Notes: generated by a model not told the origin, from the sequence alone. A DNA stretch of 16,988 bases from JBBCJM01 sp037190175 (GCA_037190175.1 JBBCJM010000224.1:1-16988); one strand, 5' to 3'; positions 7,735 to 15,714 are shown, counted from the first letter of the stretch. Translations and numbers: made by a program.

Positions 7735-8040
7735 TTACCAGCTCGACTTCACCATGCCGGGGATCTGGCCGAAGGAGGCCAGTTCGCGCAGCATGATCCG
7801 CGAGAGCTTCAGTTTGCGATAATAGGCGTGCGGCCGGCCGGTCAGCTGGCAGCGGTTGTGGATCCGCACGGCCGACGAGTTGCGCGGCAGTTCCGCCAGC
7901 TTCAGGGTGGCCTTGAAGCGTTCCTCCATCGGACGCTCCTGGTCGTAGATCACCGCCTTCAGCGCCGCGCGCTTGGCCTGGTGCTGTTTCACCAGCCTGG
8001 CGCGCTTCACTTCGCGGTTCACCATGGATTTCTTTGCCAT
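7735..8040 (-). CDS. rpsN: 30S ribosomal protein S14 (zinc-free type)
   Basis: Small-subunit head protein. The 101-residue length and the absence of paired CxxC motifs identify the zinc-independent (C-) form usual in Proteobacteria. The N-terminus is MAKKSMVNREVKRARLVKQ and the C-terminal part has the signature CQLTGRPHAYYRKLKLSRI. The gene lies 17 nt after rplE and 10 nt before rpsH. Confidence 0.98.
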   Translation of the reverse strand: MAKKSMVNREVKRARLVKQHQAKRAALKAVIYDQERPMEERFKATLKLAELPRNSSAVRIHNRCQLTGRPHAYYRKLKLSRIMLRELASFGQIPGMVKSSW

Positions 8041-8057
8041 GTGCTGCGTCCTCGAAA

Positions 8058-8617
<560 letters not shown>

Positions 8618-8618
<1 letters not shown>

Positions 8619-8923
8619 CAGATGGCCTCCCCGGTGGTCTTGGCGAAGCGGATCTTCTTGTCGCCCTCGATGCGGAAGCCGACGCGGGTGGGCTTGCCGT
8701 TGCCGTCGACGATGGCGAGGTTCGACAGGTCGATGGGCATCGCCTGCGGGATGCGCCCGCCCTGGCCCTGCGCCGACTGCTTGGTGTGGCGGATGGCGAT
8801 GTTCACCCCGTCCACGATGGCCTTGTTGTCCTTGGGCATGACCTGGGTGATCTCGCCCTGACGGCCCTTGTCCTTGCCGGTCAGCACGACGACCTTGTCG
8901 CCCTTCTTGAGTTTCGCGGCCAT
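8618..8923 (-). CDS. rplX: 50S ribosomal protein L24
   Basis: Assembly-initiating large-subunit protein; 101 residues. The KOW motif KGDKVVVLTGKDKGRQGEI (7-25) is clear, and the middle carries GVNIAIRHTK. I use the ATG at 8923, which overlaps the rplN stop by one base; a longer frame upstream lies inside rplN and is rejected. Its own stop overlaps the rplE start by one base, so rplN-rplX-rplE form a coupled trio. Confidence 0.98.
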
Positions 8924-9291
8924 CAGAGCACCTCCGGCGCCAGCGAGATGATCTTCATGAAGTTCTTCGCCCGCAGCTCGCGCACCACCGGCCCGAAGAT
9001 CCGGGTGCCCACCGGCTCGCCCTGCTTGTTCAGGATGACGGCGGCGTTGCGGTCGAAGCGGATGGCGGTGCCATCCTCGCGGCGCACTTCCTTGGCCGTG
9101 CGCACGACGACGGCCTTGTGCACGTCGCCTTTCTTCACGCGGCCCTTCGGAATCGCCTCCTTCACCGACACCACGATGATGTCGCCGACCGAGGCATAGC
9201 GGCGGTGCGAGCCGCCCAGAACCTTGATGCACTGCACCCGGCGCGCGCCGGAGTTGTCAGCGACATCCAGATTGGTCTGCATCTGGATCAT
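8923..9291 (-). CDS. rplN: 50S ribosomal protein L14
   Basis: Highly conserved protein at the subunit interface; 122 residues, the standard length. It starts MIQMQTNLDVADNSGARRV and ends with RELRAKNFMKIISLAPEVL, both diagnostic. A 59-nt gap, longer than most in this block, separates it from rpsQ; I see no gene or clear promoter in it. Its stop is coupled to rplX. Confidence 0.99.
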   Translation of the reverse strand: MIQMQTNLDVADNSGARRVQCIKVLGGSHRRYASVGDIIVVSVKEAIPKGRVKKGDVHKAVVVRTAKEVRREDGTAIRFDRNAAVILNKQGEPVGTRIFGPVVRELRAKNFMKIISLAPEVL

Positions 9292-9350
9292 TTGTTTCTC
9301 CCGACCTTCGGAGCCCTGCCCCGGGGTATCGTTTGACTGTCAGGGTGGGG

Positions 9351-9593
9351 TCAGGCCTGCGCCTGTTCCGTCACCACATGCCAGCGTTTGGTCTTCGAGA
9401 TCGGCGCGCATTCCTCGATGCGCACGGTGTCGCCGACCTTGAACCTGTTCTCCGGGTCGTGGGCCCGGTATTTCTTGGACTTCCGCACCGTCTTCTGCAG
9501 CAGCGGATGCTTGAAGCGGCGCTCGACCAGGACGGTGATCGTCTGCTCGTTCTTGTCCGAGGTCACGGTGCCTTGCAGGATACGCTTGGGCAT
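9351..9593 (-). CDS. rpsQ: 30S ribosomal protein S17
   Basis: Primary 16S rRNA-binding protein with an OB fold; 80 residues. The sequence MPKRILQGTVTSDKNEQTI and the signature VGDTVRIEECAPISKTKRW (53-71) are typical. It begins 10 nt after rpmC and is followed by a 59-nt gap to rplN. Confidence 0.98.
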   Translation of the reverse strand: MPKRILQGTVTSDKNEQTITVLVERRFKHPLLQKTVRKSKKYRAHDPENRFKVGDTVRIEECAPISKTKRWHVVTEQAQA

Positions 9594-9603
9594 GTCTAGG
9601 ACC

Positions 9604-9810
9604 TCACTTCGTGGCGGCGGCCGCGGCCGCCTTTTCGTTCAGGACCGTCTGGATGCGGGCCACGTCGCGGCGAACGGCCCGCACGCGGGCGGTGTTCTCC
9701 AGCTGGTTGGTGGCCTGCTGGAAGCGCAGGTTGAACGCTTCCTTCTTCAGCTGGACCAGCTGCGTGCGCAGCTCGTCCGGGGTCTTGGTCCGCAGTTCGC
9801 TGGCGTCCAT
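9604..9810 (-). CDS. rpmC: 50S ribosomal protein L29
   Basis: Small helical-hairpin protein near the peptide exit tunnel, part of the docking site for nascent-chain factors. The 68-residue protein contains LRTQLVQLKKEAFNLRFQQA and ARVRAVRRDVARIQT, the expected two helices, with an Ala-rich tail. AAGGAAG lies about 9 nt before the ATG on the minus strand. In most bacteria rpmC follows rplP directly; here it is the first gene of a new block after 2.2 kb of accessory DNA, and a candidate promoter lies at 9923-9951. Confidence 0.98.
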   Translation of the reverse strand: MDASELRTKTPDELRTQLVQLKKEAFNLRFQQATNQLENTARVRAVRRDVARIQTVLNEKAAAAAATK

Positions 9811-9922
9811 CGCGCCGTCTTCCTTTCACAATCGCCAGTCGGCCCCTTGCGGGTCACCGAGAGCCTGGCGGATCAATGATGCACCCACGGATCCGAGTCG
9901 CCCCGGAACCGCAGGATGCGGT

Positions 9923-9951
9923 GCTATACGGGAGGCGCGGGGGAAGGGCAA
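9923..9951 (-). promoter_or_regulatory. Candidate sigma-70 promoter for the rpmC-to-rpmD block
   Basis: On the minus strand TTGCCC (9946-9951) and TATAGC (9923-9928) are 17 bp apart, predicting a start near 9916 and a leader of about 105 nt. A CCGCA/TGCGG inverted repeat (9909-9921, loop of 3) straddles the predicted start. The promoter is back to back with the TA promoter at 9991-10019. The remainder of 9811-10054 shows no other gene. Confidence 0.5.
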
Positions 9952-9990
9952 GGGGAGAGTTGGGGGCGATGGACCACAGGCAGGCCGCAC

Positions 9991-10025
9991 TTGAGCCTCG
10001 CCTGGAAAAGACCTATATTCAGGTC
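9991..10025 (+). promoter_or_regulatory. Promoter and operator of the Phd/YefM-RelE pair
   Basis: TTGAGC (9991-9996) and TATATT (10014-10019) are exactly 17 bp apart, predicting a start near 10026, 29 nt before the antitoxin ATG. The -10 lies within a perfect inverted repeat, GACCT (10010-10014), six bases, AGGTC (10021-10025), a likely operator for antitoxin autorepression. Confidence 0.6.
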
Positions 10026-10054
10026 CGAAATCAGCACCCCTTGGCCCAGGCATC

Positions 10055-10300
10055 ATGCAGCGCGTGGAAGCGAACATCGCCATCAGCGTCTCCGACCTCA
10101 AGAAGAACCCCTCCGCGGTGTTCGAAAGGTCGGCCGGCGAGCCCGTCGCGGTGCTGAACCACAACCGGGTGATGGGCTACATGGTGCCCGCCGCACTCTA
10201 CGAGGCGATGATCGAGCGGCTGGATGACGAAGACCTGATCCGGCTGGCGCGCGAGCGGGCGGGCGAGCCAGCCTATCCCGTGTCGCTGGATGACCTATAG
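10055..10300 (+). CDS. Phd/YefM-family antitoxin (StbD-like)
   Basis: Predicted antitoxin and autorepressor with an N-terminal Phd/YefM fold. The 81-residue product begins MQRVEANIAISVSDLKKNPS and has the family core PVAVLNHNRVMGYMVP (about 30-45), followed by an acidic C-terminal tail expected to bind and inhibit the toxin. It overlaps the downstream RelE-type gene by 11 nt, the classical arrangement. A convincing promoter and palindromic operator lie immediately upstream. It reads against the surrounding ribosomal genes. Confidence 0.92.
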   Translation: MQRVEANIAISVSDLKKNPSAVFERSAGEPVAVLNHNRVMGYMVPAALYEAMIERLDDEDLIRLARERAGEPAYPVSLDDL

Positions 10301-10577
10301 GCTTCACTTCATCCAGCCCGCGGAGAAGGAGTGGAGAAGGCTCGGCGCCACCATCCGTGGGCAGTTCAAGAGGAAACTGGCGGAGCGGCTGGAGAGCCCG
10401 CGCGTTCCGGCCGATGCGCTGCACGGCCTGCCCGATCACTACAAGATCAAGCTGCGTTCCGCCGGCTACCGGCTGGTCTACCGGGTCGAGGATGCGGTCC
10501 TGGTGGTGACCGTCATCGCCGCGGGCAGGCGCGAACGGTCCGAGGTCTATGGGCGAGCGAGGGATCGCCAGCCGTGA
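10290..10577 (+). CDS. RelE-type mRNA interferase toxin (StbE-like)
   Basis: Predicted toxin that cleaves mRNA in the ribosomal A site. The 95-residue protein aligns by position with E. coli RelE at its key functional residues: K52, K54, R61, R81 and Y87, in the segments YKIKLRSAGYRLVYR (51-65) and GRRERSEVY (79-87). This makes an active nuclease likely. The ATG at 10290 lies within the end of the antitoxin gene, so translation is probably coupled. The target, the ribosome, is encoded on both sides of the module, but I infer no mechanistic link from that alone. Confidence 0.93.
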   Translation: MTYRLHFIQPAEKEWRRLGATIRGQFKRKLAERLESPRVPADALHGLPDHYKIKLRSAGYRLVYRVEDAVLVVTVIAAGRRERSEVYGRARDRQP

Positions 10578-10591
10578 GCCCCCGCACCGGC

Positions 10592-10619
10592 TTGCCCCCA
10601 TGTCAGTATCTGATACGAT
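10592..10619 (+). promoter_or_regulatory. Candidate promoter and operator of the ParD-ParE pair
   Basis: TTGCCC (10592-10597) and TACGAT (10614-10619) are 16 bp apart. The palindrome GTATCTGATAC (10606-10616) overlaps the -10 and is a natural site for the ribbon-helix-helix antitoxin. It lies just after the RelE stop, so ParDE may have its own promoter. Confidence 0.5.
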
Positions 10620-10640
10620 CCGACATACGGAGGGCCGCCC

Positions 10641-10880
10641 ATGCCGAATGTTCACCTGACCAAGCAGATGCAGGAATATGCCGAGGCGCAGATCGAGTCC
10701 GGCGCCTATGCCAACCTGTCCGAGGTCGTGCGCAGCGGGATGCGGCTGTTGATGGAAAAGGACCGCTTACGCGCCTTCCTTGAGCTGAAGGCGGAACTGG
10801 AGGAGGCCATCGCCGAAGCCGAGGCCGGCGACTATGAGGAGTTTGACCCCGTAGCCTTCGAGCCGGACGCCTTTCGCTGA
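10641..10880 (+). CDS. parD: ParD-family ribbon-helix-helix antitoxin
   Basis: Predicted antitoxin and autorepressor. The 79-residue product starts MPNVHLTKQMQEYAEAQIES and has SGAYANLSEVVRSGMRLL (20-37), the signature ParD/CopG helices, then a long acidic helix (about 42-65) that would bind ParE. GGAGG ends 7 nt before the ATG at 10641. The stop overlaps the toxin start by one base (TGATG). Confidence 0.94.
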   Translation: MPNVHLTKQMQEYAEAQIESGAYANLSEVVRSGMRLLMEKDRLRAFLELKAELEEAIAEAEAGDYEEFDPVAFEPDAFR

Positions 10881-11197
10881 TGCGGGCCAGGCTGACGCGG
10901 ACCGCCCGGCGCGACCTGGACGAGATTCGCACCTATACAGTTGCCCGATGGGGCCGGCAGCAATGGCTGCGCTACTATGGCGGGCTGAGCGCCGCCTTCG
11001 CCCAGATCGCCCGCGACATGCGCTGCGGACGACCGCGCGATGCCCTGAGCAGAGGCCTGCGCTCGCTCACCTATGAGCAGCACGTCATCTTTTTCTACCC
11101 CACCCGTCACGCCGGCGGCGGCATCGTCATCGTGCGGATCGTGCATCAAAGGCGGAACCTGGCCGCCATGTCTTTCGCCGACGACTCCGACACCTAA
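10880..11197 (+). CDS. parE: ParE-family toxin
   Basis: RelE/ParE-superfamily toxin of 105 residues; ParE members typically poison DNA gyrase, but the target here is not shown by sequence. It begins MRARLTRTARRDLDEIRTYT, with the ParE-like ARRDLDEI pattern, and has LTYEQHVIFFY and IVIVRIVHQRRNL toward the end, the usual ParE core strands. The key RelE lysine/arginine/tyrosine set is not retained. Its stop codon overlaps the stop of the convergent oxygenase gene (shared bases 11194-11197), with no terminator between them. Confidence 0.93.
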   Translation: MRARLTRTARRDLDEIRTYTVARWGRQQWLRYYGGLSAAFAQIARDMRCGRPRDALSRGLRSLTYEQHVIFFYPTRHAGGGIVIVRIVHQRRNLAAMSFADDSDT

Positions 11198-11817
11198 CCC
11201 CAGCCGTAGTTGAAGCTGACGCTGATGCGCTCCCCCTCGGCCAGGTTCATCGGCACCTCGTGGCGCAGCCAGCTTTCCCACAGCAGCACCTCGCCCGCCT
11301 GCGGGGCAACGTAGACGAACCGCTGGCGGTCCTGCGGGGCGTCCTTGCCCACCACCGGGGCGGTCATCATCATCGGCAGGCGGGGATCCTCCAGCTTCAG
11401 CGCCGAGGCGCCCTCCGGCATTGCCACGTAGGTGGTGCCGGAGATCACCGAATGCGGGTGGATGTGGCTGGCGTGCATCCCGCCCTCCGGCAGGATGTTG
11501 ATCCACAGCGAGTCGCATTTCAGCTTCCGCCCGCCCAGGTCGAAGCCCAGGTCGGCGCAGAAACCCGCGACATGGCGGTCGAGCGCCTTCACCAGGTCGC
11601 CGAAGATCGGGAACCGCCAGGGCAGGTCGTTCAGCGAGGCATAGCTCGTGTAGCCCGGATAGCCGTTCGCCTCGCACCACGCCTGCCCCGCCGCGTCTTC
11701 CTCGGCGATGGCCTCGCAACTGGCGCGCAGCTCCCCATAGTCCAGCGTCCGCCGCGCCCCCTCGTTCAGCATGGCGCGATAGAGGCGGGTGACGAAGAGC
11801 GAGGCGATCTCGGGCAT
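11194..11817 (-). CDS. Putative 2OG-Fe(II) oxygenase (TIGR02466/PF13759-like)
   Basis: Predicted non-haem iron, 2-oxoglutarate-dependent oxygenase, probably hydroxylating an unknown substrate. The 207-residue protein has the family's His-rich segment SHIHPHSVISG (117-127) followed by the sheet reaching TTYVAM, and RHEVPMN (185-191) with H186, then GERISVSFNYGW (195-206), in which R197 is a candidate 2-oxoglutarate ligand. H118, H120, H122 and H186 are candidate iron ligands. No Shine-Dalgarno is visible: nine C residues directly precede the ATG. It is the gene next downstream of rplP on the same strand, but behind a terminator. Substrate unknown. Confidence 0.82.
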   Translation of the reverse strand: MPEIASLFVTRLYRAMLNEGARRTLDYGELRASCEAIAEEDAAGQAWCEANGYPGYTSYASLNDLPWRFPIFGDLVKALDRHVAGFCADLGFDLGGRKLKCDSLWINILPEGGMHASHIHPHSVISGTTYVAMPEGASALKLEDPRLPMMMTAPVVGKDAPQDRQRFVYVAPQAGEVLLWESWLRHEVPMNLAEGERISVSFNYGWG

Positions 11818-11826
11818 GGGGGGGGG
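11818..11826 (-). repeat. Nine-base poly-C tract directly before the oxygenase ATG
   Basis: Nine consecutive G on the plus strand (C on the coding strand) abut the start codon, occupying the place of a ribosome site. Such tracts can slip during replication. Whether expression varies is unknown. Confidence 0.75.
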
Positions 11827-11880
11827 TCCGCTGGTGGGAGAGGTCGCCGACCCTATATCCTAACGGGCCGCCGGCGGTAG

Positions 11881-11959
11881 CCGCTCATCAAGCCTGCCGG
11901 CTTTCTTCGCTGGGGTTCCGCTGGTGGCAGCGAAGAAAGCCGAAAGGCTTGATGAGCGG
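11881..11959. repeat. Long 79-nt hairpin between rplP and the oxygenase
   Basis: The arms 11881-11895 and 11945-11959 pair perfectly (15 bp), then 11898-11912 pairs with 11928-11942 (15 bp), separated by a 2-by-2 internal loop, leaving a 15-nt apical loop. The loop motif TCCGCTGGTGG is repeated 90 bp away in the oxygenase leader (11827-11837, with GGGG before both). The element looks like a mobile palindrome or a structured RNA; the adjacent 11818-12037 stretch holds no gene. Confidence 0.75.
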
Positions 11960-11969
11960 GGCCAAACGG

Positions 11970-11997
11970 AAAACCCCCGCCGCTCGCGCGACGGGGG
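11970..11997 (-). terminator. Intrinsic terminator after the rpsJ-to-rplP block
   Basis: On the minus strand bases 11997-11988 and 11983-11974 form a 10-bp GC-rich stem with one G-U pair and a 4-nt loop, followed by TTTT (11973-11970). It lies about 40 nt after rplP and would separate the S10 block from the oxygenase and from rpmC. Confidence 0.7.
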
Positions 11998-12009
11998 CCA
12001 TTCGCATCC

Positions 12010-12032
12010 GTAGGGTGGGCGATCCGCCCACC
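12010..12032. repeat. GTAGGG-type palindrome downstream of rplP
   Basis: The element starts GTAGGG and folds as GGTGGGCG (12014-12021), loop ATC, CGCCCACC (12025-12032). It lies 6 nt past the rplP stop and before the terminator, as the copy after rpmD does. Confidence 0.7.
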
Positions 12033-12037
12033 GCCCC

Positions 12038-12451
12038 TTACCAATCCTCGCGGTGCACCACGCGGCTGGTGACGGGCAGCTTCATCGCGCCCAGGCGCAG
12101 GGCCTCGCGGGCGATGTCCTCGGCCACGCCGTCGATCTCGAACATGATCCGGCCGGGGGCGACCTTGCAGGCCCAGAAATCGACCGAGCCCTTGCCCGAG
12201 CCCATCCGCACCTCGGTGGGCTTGGACGACACCGGCACGTCCGGGAACACCCGGATCCAGACCCGGCCCTGGCGCTTCATGTGGCGGGTGATCGCGCGGC
12301 GGGCCGCCTCGATCTGCCGCGCGGTGACGCGCTCGGGTTCGGTGGCCTTCAGCCCGAAGGTGCCGAAGTTCAGGTCCGACCCGCCCTTGGCCTCGCCATG
12401 GATGCGGCCCTTGTGCTGTTTGCGGTATTTGGTGCGCTTCGGTTGCAGCAT
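12038..12451 (-). CDS. rplP: 50S ribosomal protein L16
   Basis: Large-subunit protein near the A site and tRNA elbow; 137 residues. It begins MLQPKRTKYRKQHKGRIHG and contains KPTEVRMGSGKGSVDFW. R82 in this segment aligns with E. coli L16 Arg81, the residue hydroxylated by the ribosomal oxygenase RoxA/YcfD. The gene starts 12 nt after rpsC and is followed by a dispersed palindrome and a terminator, so it ends the S10 block; the usual next gene rpmC is 2.2 kb away. A 2OG-oxygenase-like gene lies downstream on the same strand. Confidence 0.99.
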   Translation of the reverse strand: MLQPKRTKYRKQHKGRIHGEAKGGSDLNFGTFGLKATEPERVTARQIEAARRAITRHMKRQGRVWIRVFPDVPVSSKPTEVRMGSGKGSVDFWACKVAPGRIMFEIDGVAEDIAREALRLGAMKLPVTSRVVHREDW

Positions 12452-12463
12452 CTTCGTTACTCC

Positions 12464-13180
12464 TTACGCCCGCTCGCGCTCGCGGCGGGGGCCGCGCGGC
12501 GCCGGGCCGTCCTGCGCCTCGCTCAGCCGGCGGTCATGCGCCTGCGGATCGTGCTCGAGGATCTCGCCCTTGAAGATCCAGACCTTGACCCCGATGATCC
12601 CGTAAGGGGTCTCGGCCTCGGAGAGCGCATAGTCGATGTCGGCACGCAAAGTGTGCAGCGGCACCCGGCCCTCGCGATACCATTCGGTCCGCGCGATCTC
12701 GGCCCCGCCCAGACGGCCGGCGACGTTGACCCGGATCCCCAGCGCGCCCATCCGCATGGCGTTCTGCACGCCCCGCTTCATGGCGCGGCGGAAGCTGACC
12801 CGGCGCTCCATCTGCTGGGCGATCGACTCGGCCACCAGCTGGGCGTCCAGCTCCGGCTTGCGGACCTCGACGATGTTGAGGTGCAGCTCCGACTTGGTGA
12901 AGGCCGAGAGCTTCTTCCTCAGCCCCTCGATGTCGGCGCCCTTCTTGCCGATGATGACGCCCGGGCGGGCGGCATGGATCGTCACGCGGCACTTCTTGTG
13001 CGGCCGCTCGATGATCACCTTCGAGACGCCGGCCTGCTTGGCCTCCTCATGGATGAATTCCCGCATCCGCAGGTCTTCCAGAAGCAGGTTGCCGTAGTCC
13101 TTGGTGTCGGCGAACCAGCGGCTGTCCCAGGTGCGGTTCACCTGGAGACGCATCCCGATGGGGTTGACCTTCTGTCCCAT
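12464..13180 (-). CDS. rpsC: 30S ribosomal protein S3
   Basis: Small-subunit head protein at the mRNA entry tunnel. The 238 residues begin MGQKVNPIGMRLQVNRTWDS, carry a KH domain with the GKKG loop at 78-81, and have the C-terminal domain with RTEWYREGRVPLHTLRADI. The tail after about residue 205 is charged and Arg-rich, an extension usual in Alphaproteobacteria. The ATG at 13180 shares one base with the rplV stop (TAATG). A longer frame upstream lies inside rplV and is rejected. Confidence 0.99.
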   Translation of the reverse strand: MGQKVNPIGMRLQVNRTWDSRWFADTKDYGNLLLEDLRMREFIHEEAKQAGVSKVIIERPHKKCRVTIHAARPGVIIGKKGADIEGLRKKLSAFTKSELHLNIVEVRKPELDAQLVAESIAQQMERRVSFRRAMKRGVQNAMRMGALGIRVNVAGRLGGAEIARTEWYREGRVPLHTLRADIDYALSEAETPYGIIGVKVWIFKGEILEHDPQAHDRRLSEAQDGPAPRGPRRERERA

Positions 13181-13560
13181 TACGCGGTCTCCGCTTTCTG
13201 ACGCACCTTGATCGTAATCTCCGAGAACGGCTTCATGATCTTGCCGAACCGGCCGCGCGCCCGCGGACGCCCGCGCTTCAACGTGATGTTCTTGCCGCAC
13301 CAGGCCTCGGCCACCACCAGCTCGTCCACGTCGAGCCCGTGGTTGTTCTCGGCGTTGGCGACGGCCGAGCGCAGGCACTTCAGCACGTCCTGCGCGATCC
13401 GCTTGTTCGAGAAGGTGAGGTCGGACATCGCCTTGTCCACCTTCTTGCCGCGGATCAGCCCGGCGACCAGGTTCAGTTTCTGGGGCGAGGTGCGCAGCAT
13501 CCGCGACACGGCCATCGCCTCGTTCTCCGCCACGCGGCGGGGGTTCTTCGCCTTGCCCAT
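13180..13560 (-). CDS. rplV: 50S ribosomal protein L22
   Basis: Large-subunit protein whose loop lines the exit tunnel and influences macrolide response; 126 residues. It carries the conserved SPQKLNLVAGLIRGKKVDKA and, near the tip region, GRPRARGRFGKIMKP. It begins 3 nt after rpsS and is coupled to rpsC through a one-base stop/start overlap. Confidence 0.99.
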   Translation of the reverse strand: MGKAKNPRRVAENEAMAVSRMLRTSPQKLNLVAGLIRGKKVDKAMSDLTFSNKRIAQDVLKCLRSAVANAENNHGLDVDELVVAEAWCGKNITLKRGRPRARGRFGKIMKPFSEITIKVRQKAETA

Positions 13561-13563
13561 GGC

Positions 13564-13842
13564 TTACTTCCTCTTCGCCTTCTTGTCGGCCGCATGGCCG
13601 TAGTAGGTGCGGGTCGGCGAGTATTCACCGAACTTCTGGCCGATCATCTCCTCGGTCACGTTGACCGGGATGTGCTTCTTGCCGTTGTAGACGGCGAAGG
13701 TCAGCCCCACGAACTGCGGCAGGATGGTGGAGCGGCGCGACCAGATCTTGATGACCTCGTTGCGGCCGCTGTCGCGGGTCTTCTCGGCCTTCTTGAGCAC
13801 GTATGCGTCAACGAAGGGCCCCTTCCAGATAGAACGTGCCAT
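13564..13842 (-). CDS. rpsS: 30S ribosomal protein S19
   Basis: Small-subunit head protein contacting S13 and the A-site finger; 92 residues. Diagnostic segments are MARSIWKGPFVDAYVLKKAE and the later GKKHIPVNVTEEMIGQKFGE. Only 3 nt separate it from rplB upstream and from rplV downstream, so these genes are read as one tightly packed set. Confidence 0.99.
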   Translation of the reverse strand: MARSIWKGPFVDAYVLKKAEKTRDSGRNEVIKIWSRRSTILPQFVGLTFAVYNGKKHIPVNVTEEMIGQKFGEYSPTRTYYGHAADKKAKRK

Positions 13843-13845
13843 GGA

Positions 13846-14682
13846 TCAGCGCCCTTTCTTCGCGTGACGCGACCGGACGATGAGCTTGTCCGACTGCTTG
13901 TTCTTGCGGGTCTTGTTGCCCTTGGTGCCCTTGCCCCAGGGGGTGACGGGGTGACGGCCTCCGCTCGTGCGGCCTTCGCCGCCGCCGTGCGGGTGGTCGA
14001 TCGGGTTCATGGCCACGCCGCGCACCGTCGGGCGGATGCCCATGTGGCGCCGGCGGCCGGCCTTGCCGAGGTTCTGGTTCGAGTTGTCGGGGTTCGACAC
14101 CGCGCCGATGGTGGCCATGCATTCCTGCCGCACCAGCCGCAGCTCGCCCGAGCTCAACCGGATCTGCGCATAGGAGCCGTCGCGGCCCACGAACTGCGCA
14201 TAGGTGCCCGCCGCGCGCGCCATCTGGCCGCCCTTGCCGGGCTTCAGCTCGACGTTGTGCACGATGGTGCCGATGGGCATCCCGCTGAAGGGCATCGCGT
14301 TGCCCGGCTTCACGTCGGTCTTGGCGCCGGCGACCACAGAGTCGCCCACCGCCAGCCGCTGCGGGGCCAGGATATAGCTCTGCTCGCCGTCCTCATAGCG
14401 AATGAGCGCGATGAAGGCGGTGCGGTTGGGGTCGTATTCGATCCGTTCCACCGTCGCGGGCACGTCGAACTTGCGCCGCTTGAAGTCCACGATGCGGTAG
14501 AGCCGCTTGGCCCCGCCGCCCTTGTGCCACATCGTGATCCGTCCGGTGTTGTTCCGCCCGCCGGTCTTCACCATGCCCTCGACGAGGGCCTTGACCGGAC
14601 GGCCTTTCCACAGCTCCGAACGGTCGATCAGAACCAGCCCGCGCTGGCCAGGCGTCGTCGGTTTGTACGACTTGAGTGCCAT
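13846..14682 (-). CDS. rplB: 50S ribosomal protein L2
   Basis: Core large-subunit protein needed for subunit association and peptidyl-transferase function; 278 residues. It starts MALKSYKPTTPGQRGLVLID, has the OB-fold and SH3-like domains, and carries NPIDHPHGGGEGRTSGGRHP (226-245), in which H230 aligns with the functionally important His229 of E. coli. A 118-nt structured gap precedes it after rplW, much longer than its neighbours' spacings. Confidence 0.99.
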   Translation of the reverse strand: MALKSYKPTTPGQRGLVLIDRSELWKGRPVKALVEGMVKTGGRNNTGRITMWHKGGGAKRLYRIVDFKRRKFDVPATVERIEYDPNRTAFIALIRYEDGEQSYILAPQRLAVGDSVVAGAKTDVKPGNAMPFSGMPIGTIVHNVELKPGKGGQMARAAGTYAQFVGRDGSYAQIRLSSGELRLVRQECMATIGAVSNPDNSNQNLGKAGRRRHMGIRPTVRGVAMNPIDHPHGGGEGRTSGGRHPVTPWGKGTKGNKTRKNKQSDKLIVRSRHAKKGR

Positions 14683-14800
14683 GATTACTGTCTTCCGTTT
14701 GCTTCGGGGCCTTTCGGCCCGGGGTACAGGGCGCCGAAGCTCCCCAAGTTAAAACCAACGGCCCCGGATCGCCGGGGCCGCCAGATTCGCGGGGCTTCTA
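14683..14800 (-). promoter_or_regulatory. Structured rplW-rplB intergenic leader
   Basis: In transcript order there are three structures: a 6-bp hairpin around the rplW stop (14791-14796 with 14805-14810); a perfect 9-bp hairpin (14759-14767 with 14772-14780) followed by a T-rich run TTGGTTTTAA, resembling a weak terminator; and a nested hairpin before the ribosome site with outer arms 14701-14706 and 14735-14740 and an inner 5-bp stem capped by GAAA (14707-14720). The layout suits attenuation or autogenous control of rplB. Function is inferred. Confidence 0.5.
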
Positions 14801-15097
14801 TCAGAGCCCCGTGGTGACGTCGATGGTGTTACCCTCTTCCAGCGTCACATAGGCCTTCTTGCGGTCCGAGCGTTCGCCCGGGCGGCCGCGGAAGCGTTTG
14901 GTCTTGCCCTTGGTCACGGTGGTGTTGACCGCCTTGACCTTGACGCCGAAGACGGCCTCGACCGCCTCCTTGATCTGGGGCTTGGTGGCGTCCATCGCCA
15001 CCTGGAACACCACCGCGCCCTGTTCCGAGGCCATGGTGGCCTTCTCGGTGATCACCGGGCGGCGGATCACGTCGTAATGTTCGGGTTTCGCGCTCAT
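14801..15097 (-). CDS. rplW: 50S ribosomal protein L23
   Basis: Large-subunit protein at the exit tunnel that docks trigger factor and SRP; 98 residues. It begins MSAKPEHYDVIRRPVITEKA and has IKEAVEAVFGVKVKAVNT and KRFRGRPGERSDRKKAYVTL, all typical. The ATG overlaps the rplD stop by 4 nt (ATGA). It is followed by the long structured gap before rplB. Confidence 0.98.
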   Translation of the reverse strand: MSAKPEHYDVIRRPVITEKATMASEQGAVVFQVAMDATKPQIKEAVEAVFGVKVKAVNTTVTKGKTKRFRGRPGERSDRKKAYVTLEEGNTIDVTTGL

Positions 15098-15714
15098 TTC
15101 AGCCGCGCCTCCAGTGCTTCGACCCCCGCGCGGGTGATGACCAGTTGGTCGCGCCGCAGGATGTCATAGACGTTCGCCCCGATCGCCGGCAGCGCGTCGA
15201 TGGCCTCGATGTTGCGGCTGGCCAGCGCGAAGTTCTCGTTCACCGCGTCGCCGTCGATGATCAGCACCCGCTTCCAGCCCAGGCTCTTGGCGGTCTTGGC
15301 CAGCGCCGAGGTCTTGGGGGCCTCGATGCTCAGGCTGTCCACGATCACCAGCTCGCCCGCCTTGGCCTTGGCCGAGAGCGCGTGCCGCAGCCCGAGGGCG
15401 CGGAACTTCTTCGGCAGGTCGTGGGCGTGGCTGCGCGGGGTGGGGCCCTTGTAGACGCCGCCCTTGCGGAAGATCGGCGCCTTGCGGCTGCCGTGGCGGG
15501 CGCCGCCGGTGCCCTTCTGGCGGTAGATCTTCTTGGTGGAATAGGACACGTCCGACTTGCCCAGCACCGAATGGGTGCCGGCCTGCGCCTTGGCCTGCTG
15601 CCAGCGCACCACGCGCTGCAGGATGTCAGCGCGCGGCTCCAGCCCGAACAGGGCCTCGTCCAGGTCGATCTCGCCCGCCTTGCCGCCGTCCAGCGTGATC
15701 ACGTCGAGTTTCAT
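15094..15714 (-). CDS. rplD: 50S ribosomal protein L4
   Basis: Large-subunit protein lining the exit tunnel; 206 residues. The extended loop has RQKGTGGARHGSRKAPIFRK and GVYKGPTPRSHAHDLPKK, the family signature. In E. coli L4 also represses its own operon through the S10 leader; no such leader fits in the 73-nt tuf-rpsJ gap here. Both ends are coupled by ATGA overlaps, with rplC upstream and rplW downstream. Confidence 0.98.
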   Translation of the reverse strand: MKLDVITLDGGKAGEIDLDEALFGLEPRADILQRVVRWQQAKAQAGTHSVLGKSDVSYSTKKIYRQKGTGGARHGSRKAPIFRKGGVYKGPTPRSHAHDLPKKFRALGLRHALSAKAKAGELVIVDSLSIEAPKTSALAKTAKSLGWKRVLIIDGDAVNENFALASRNIEAIDALPAIGANVYDILRRDQLVITRAGVEALEARLK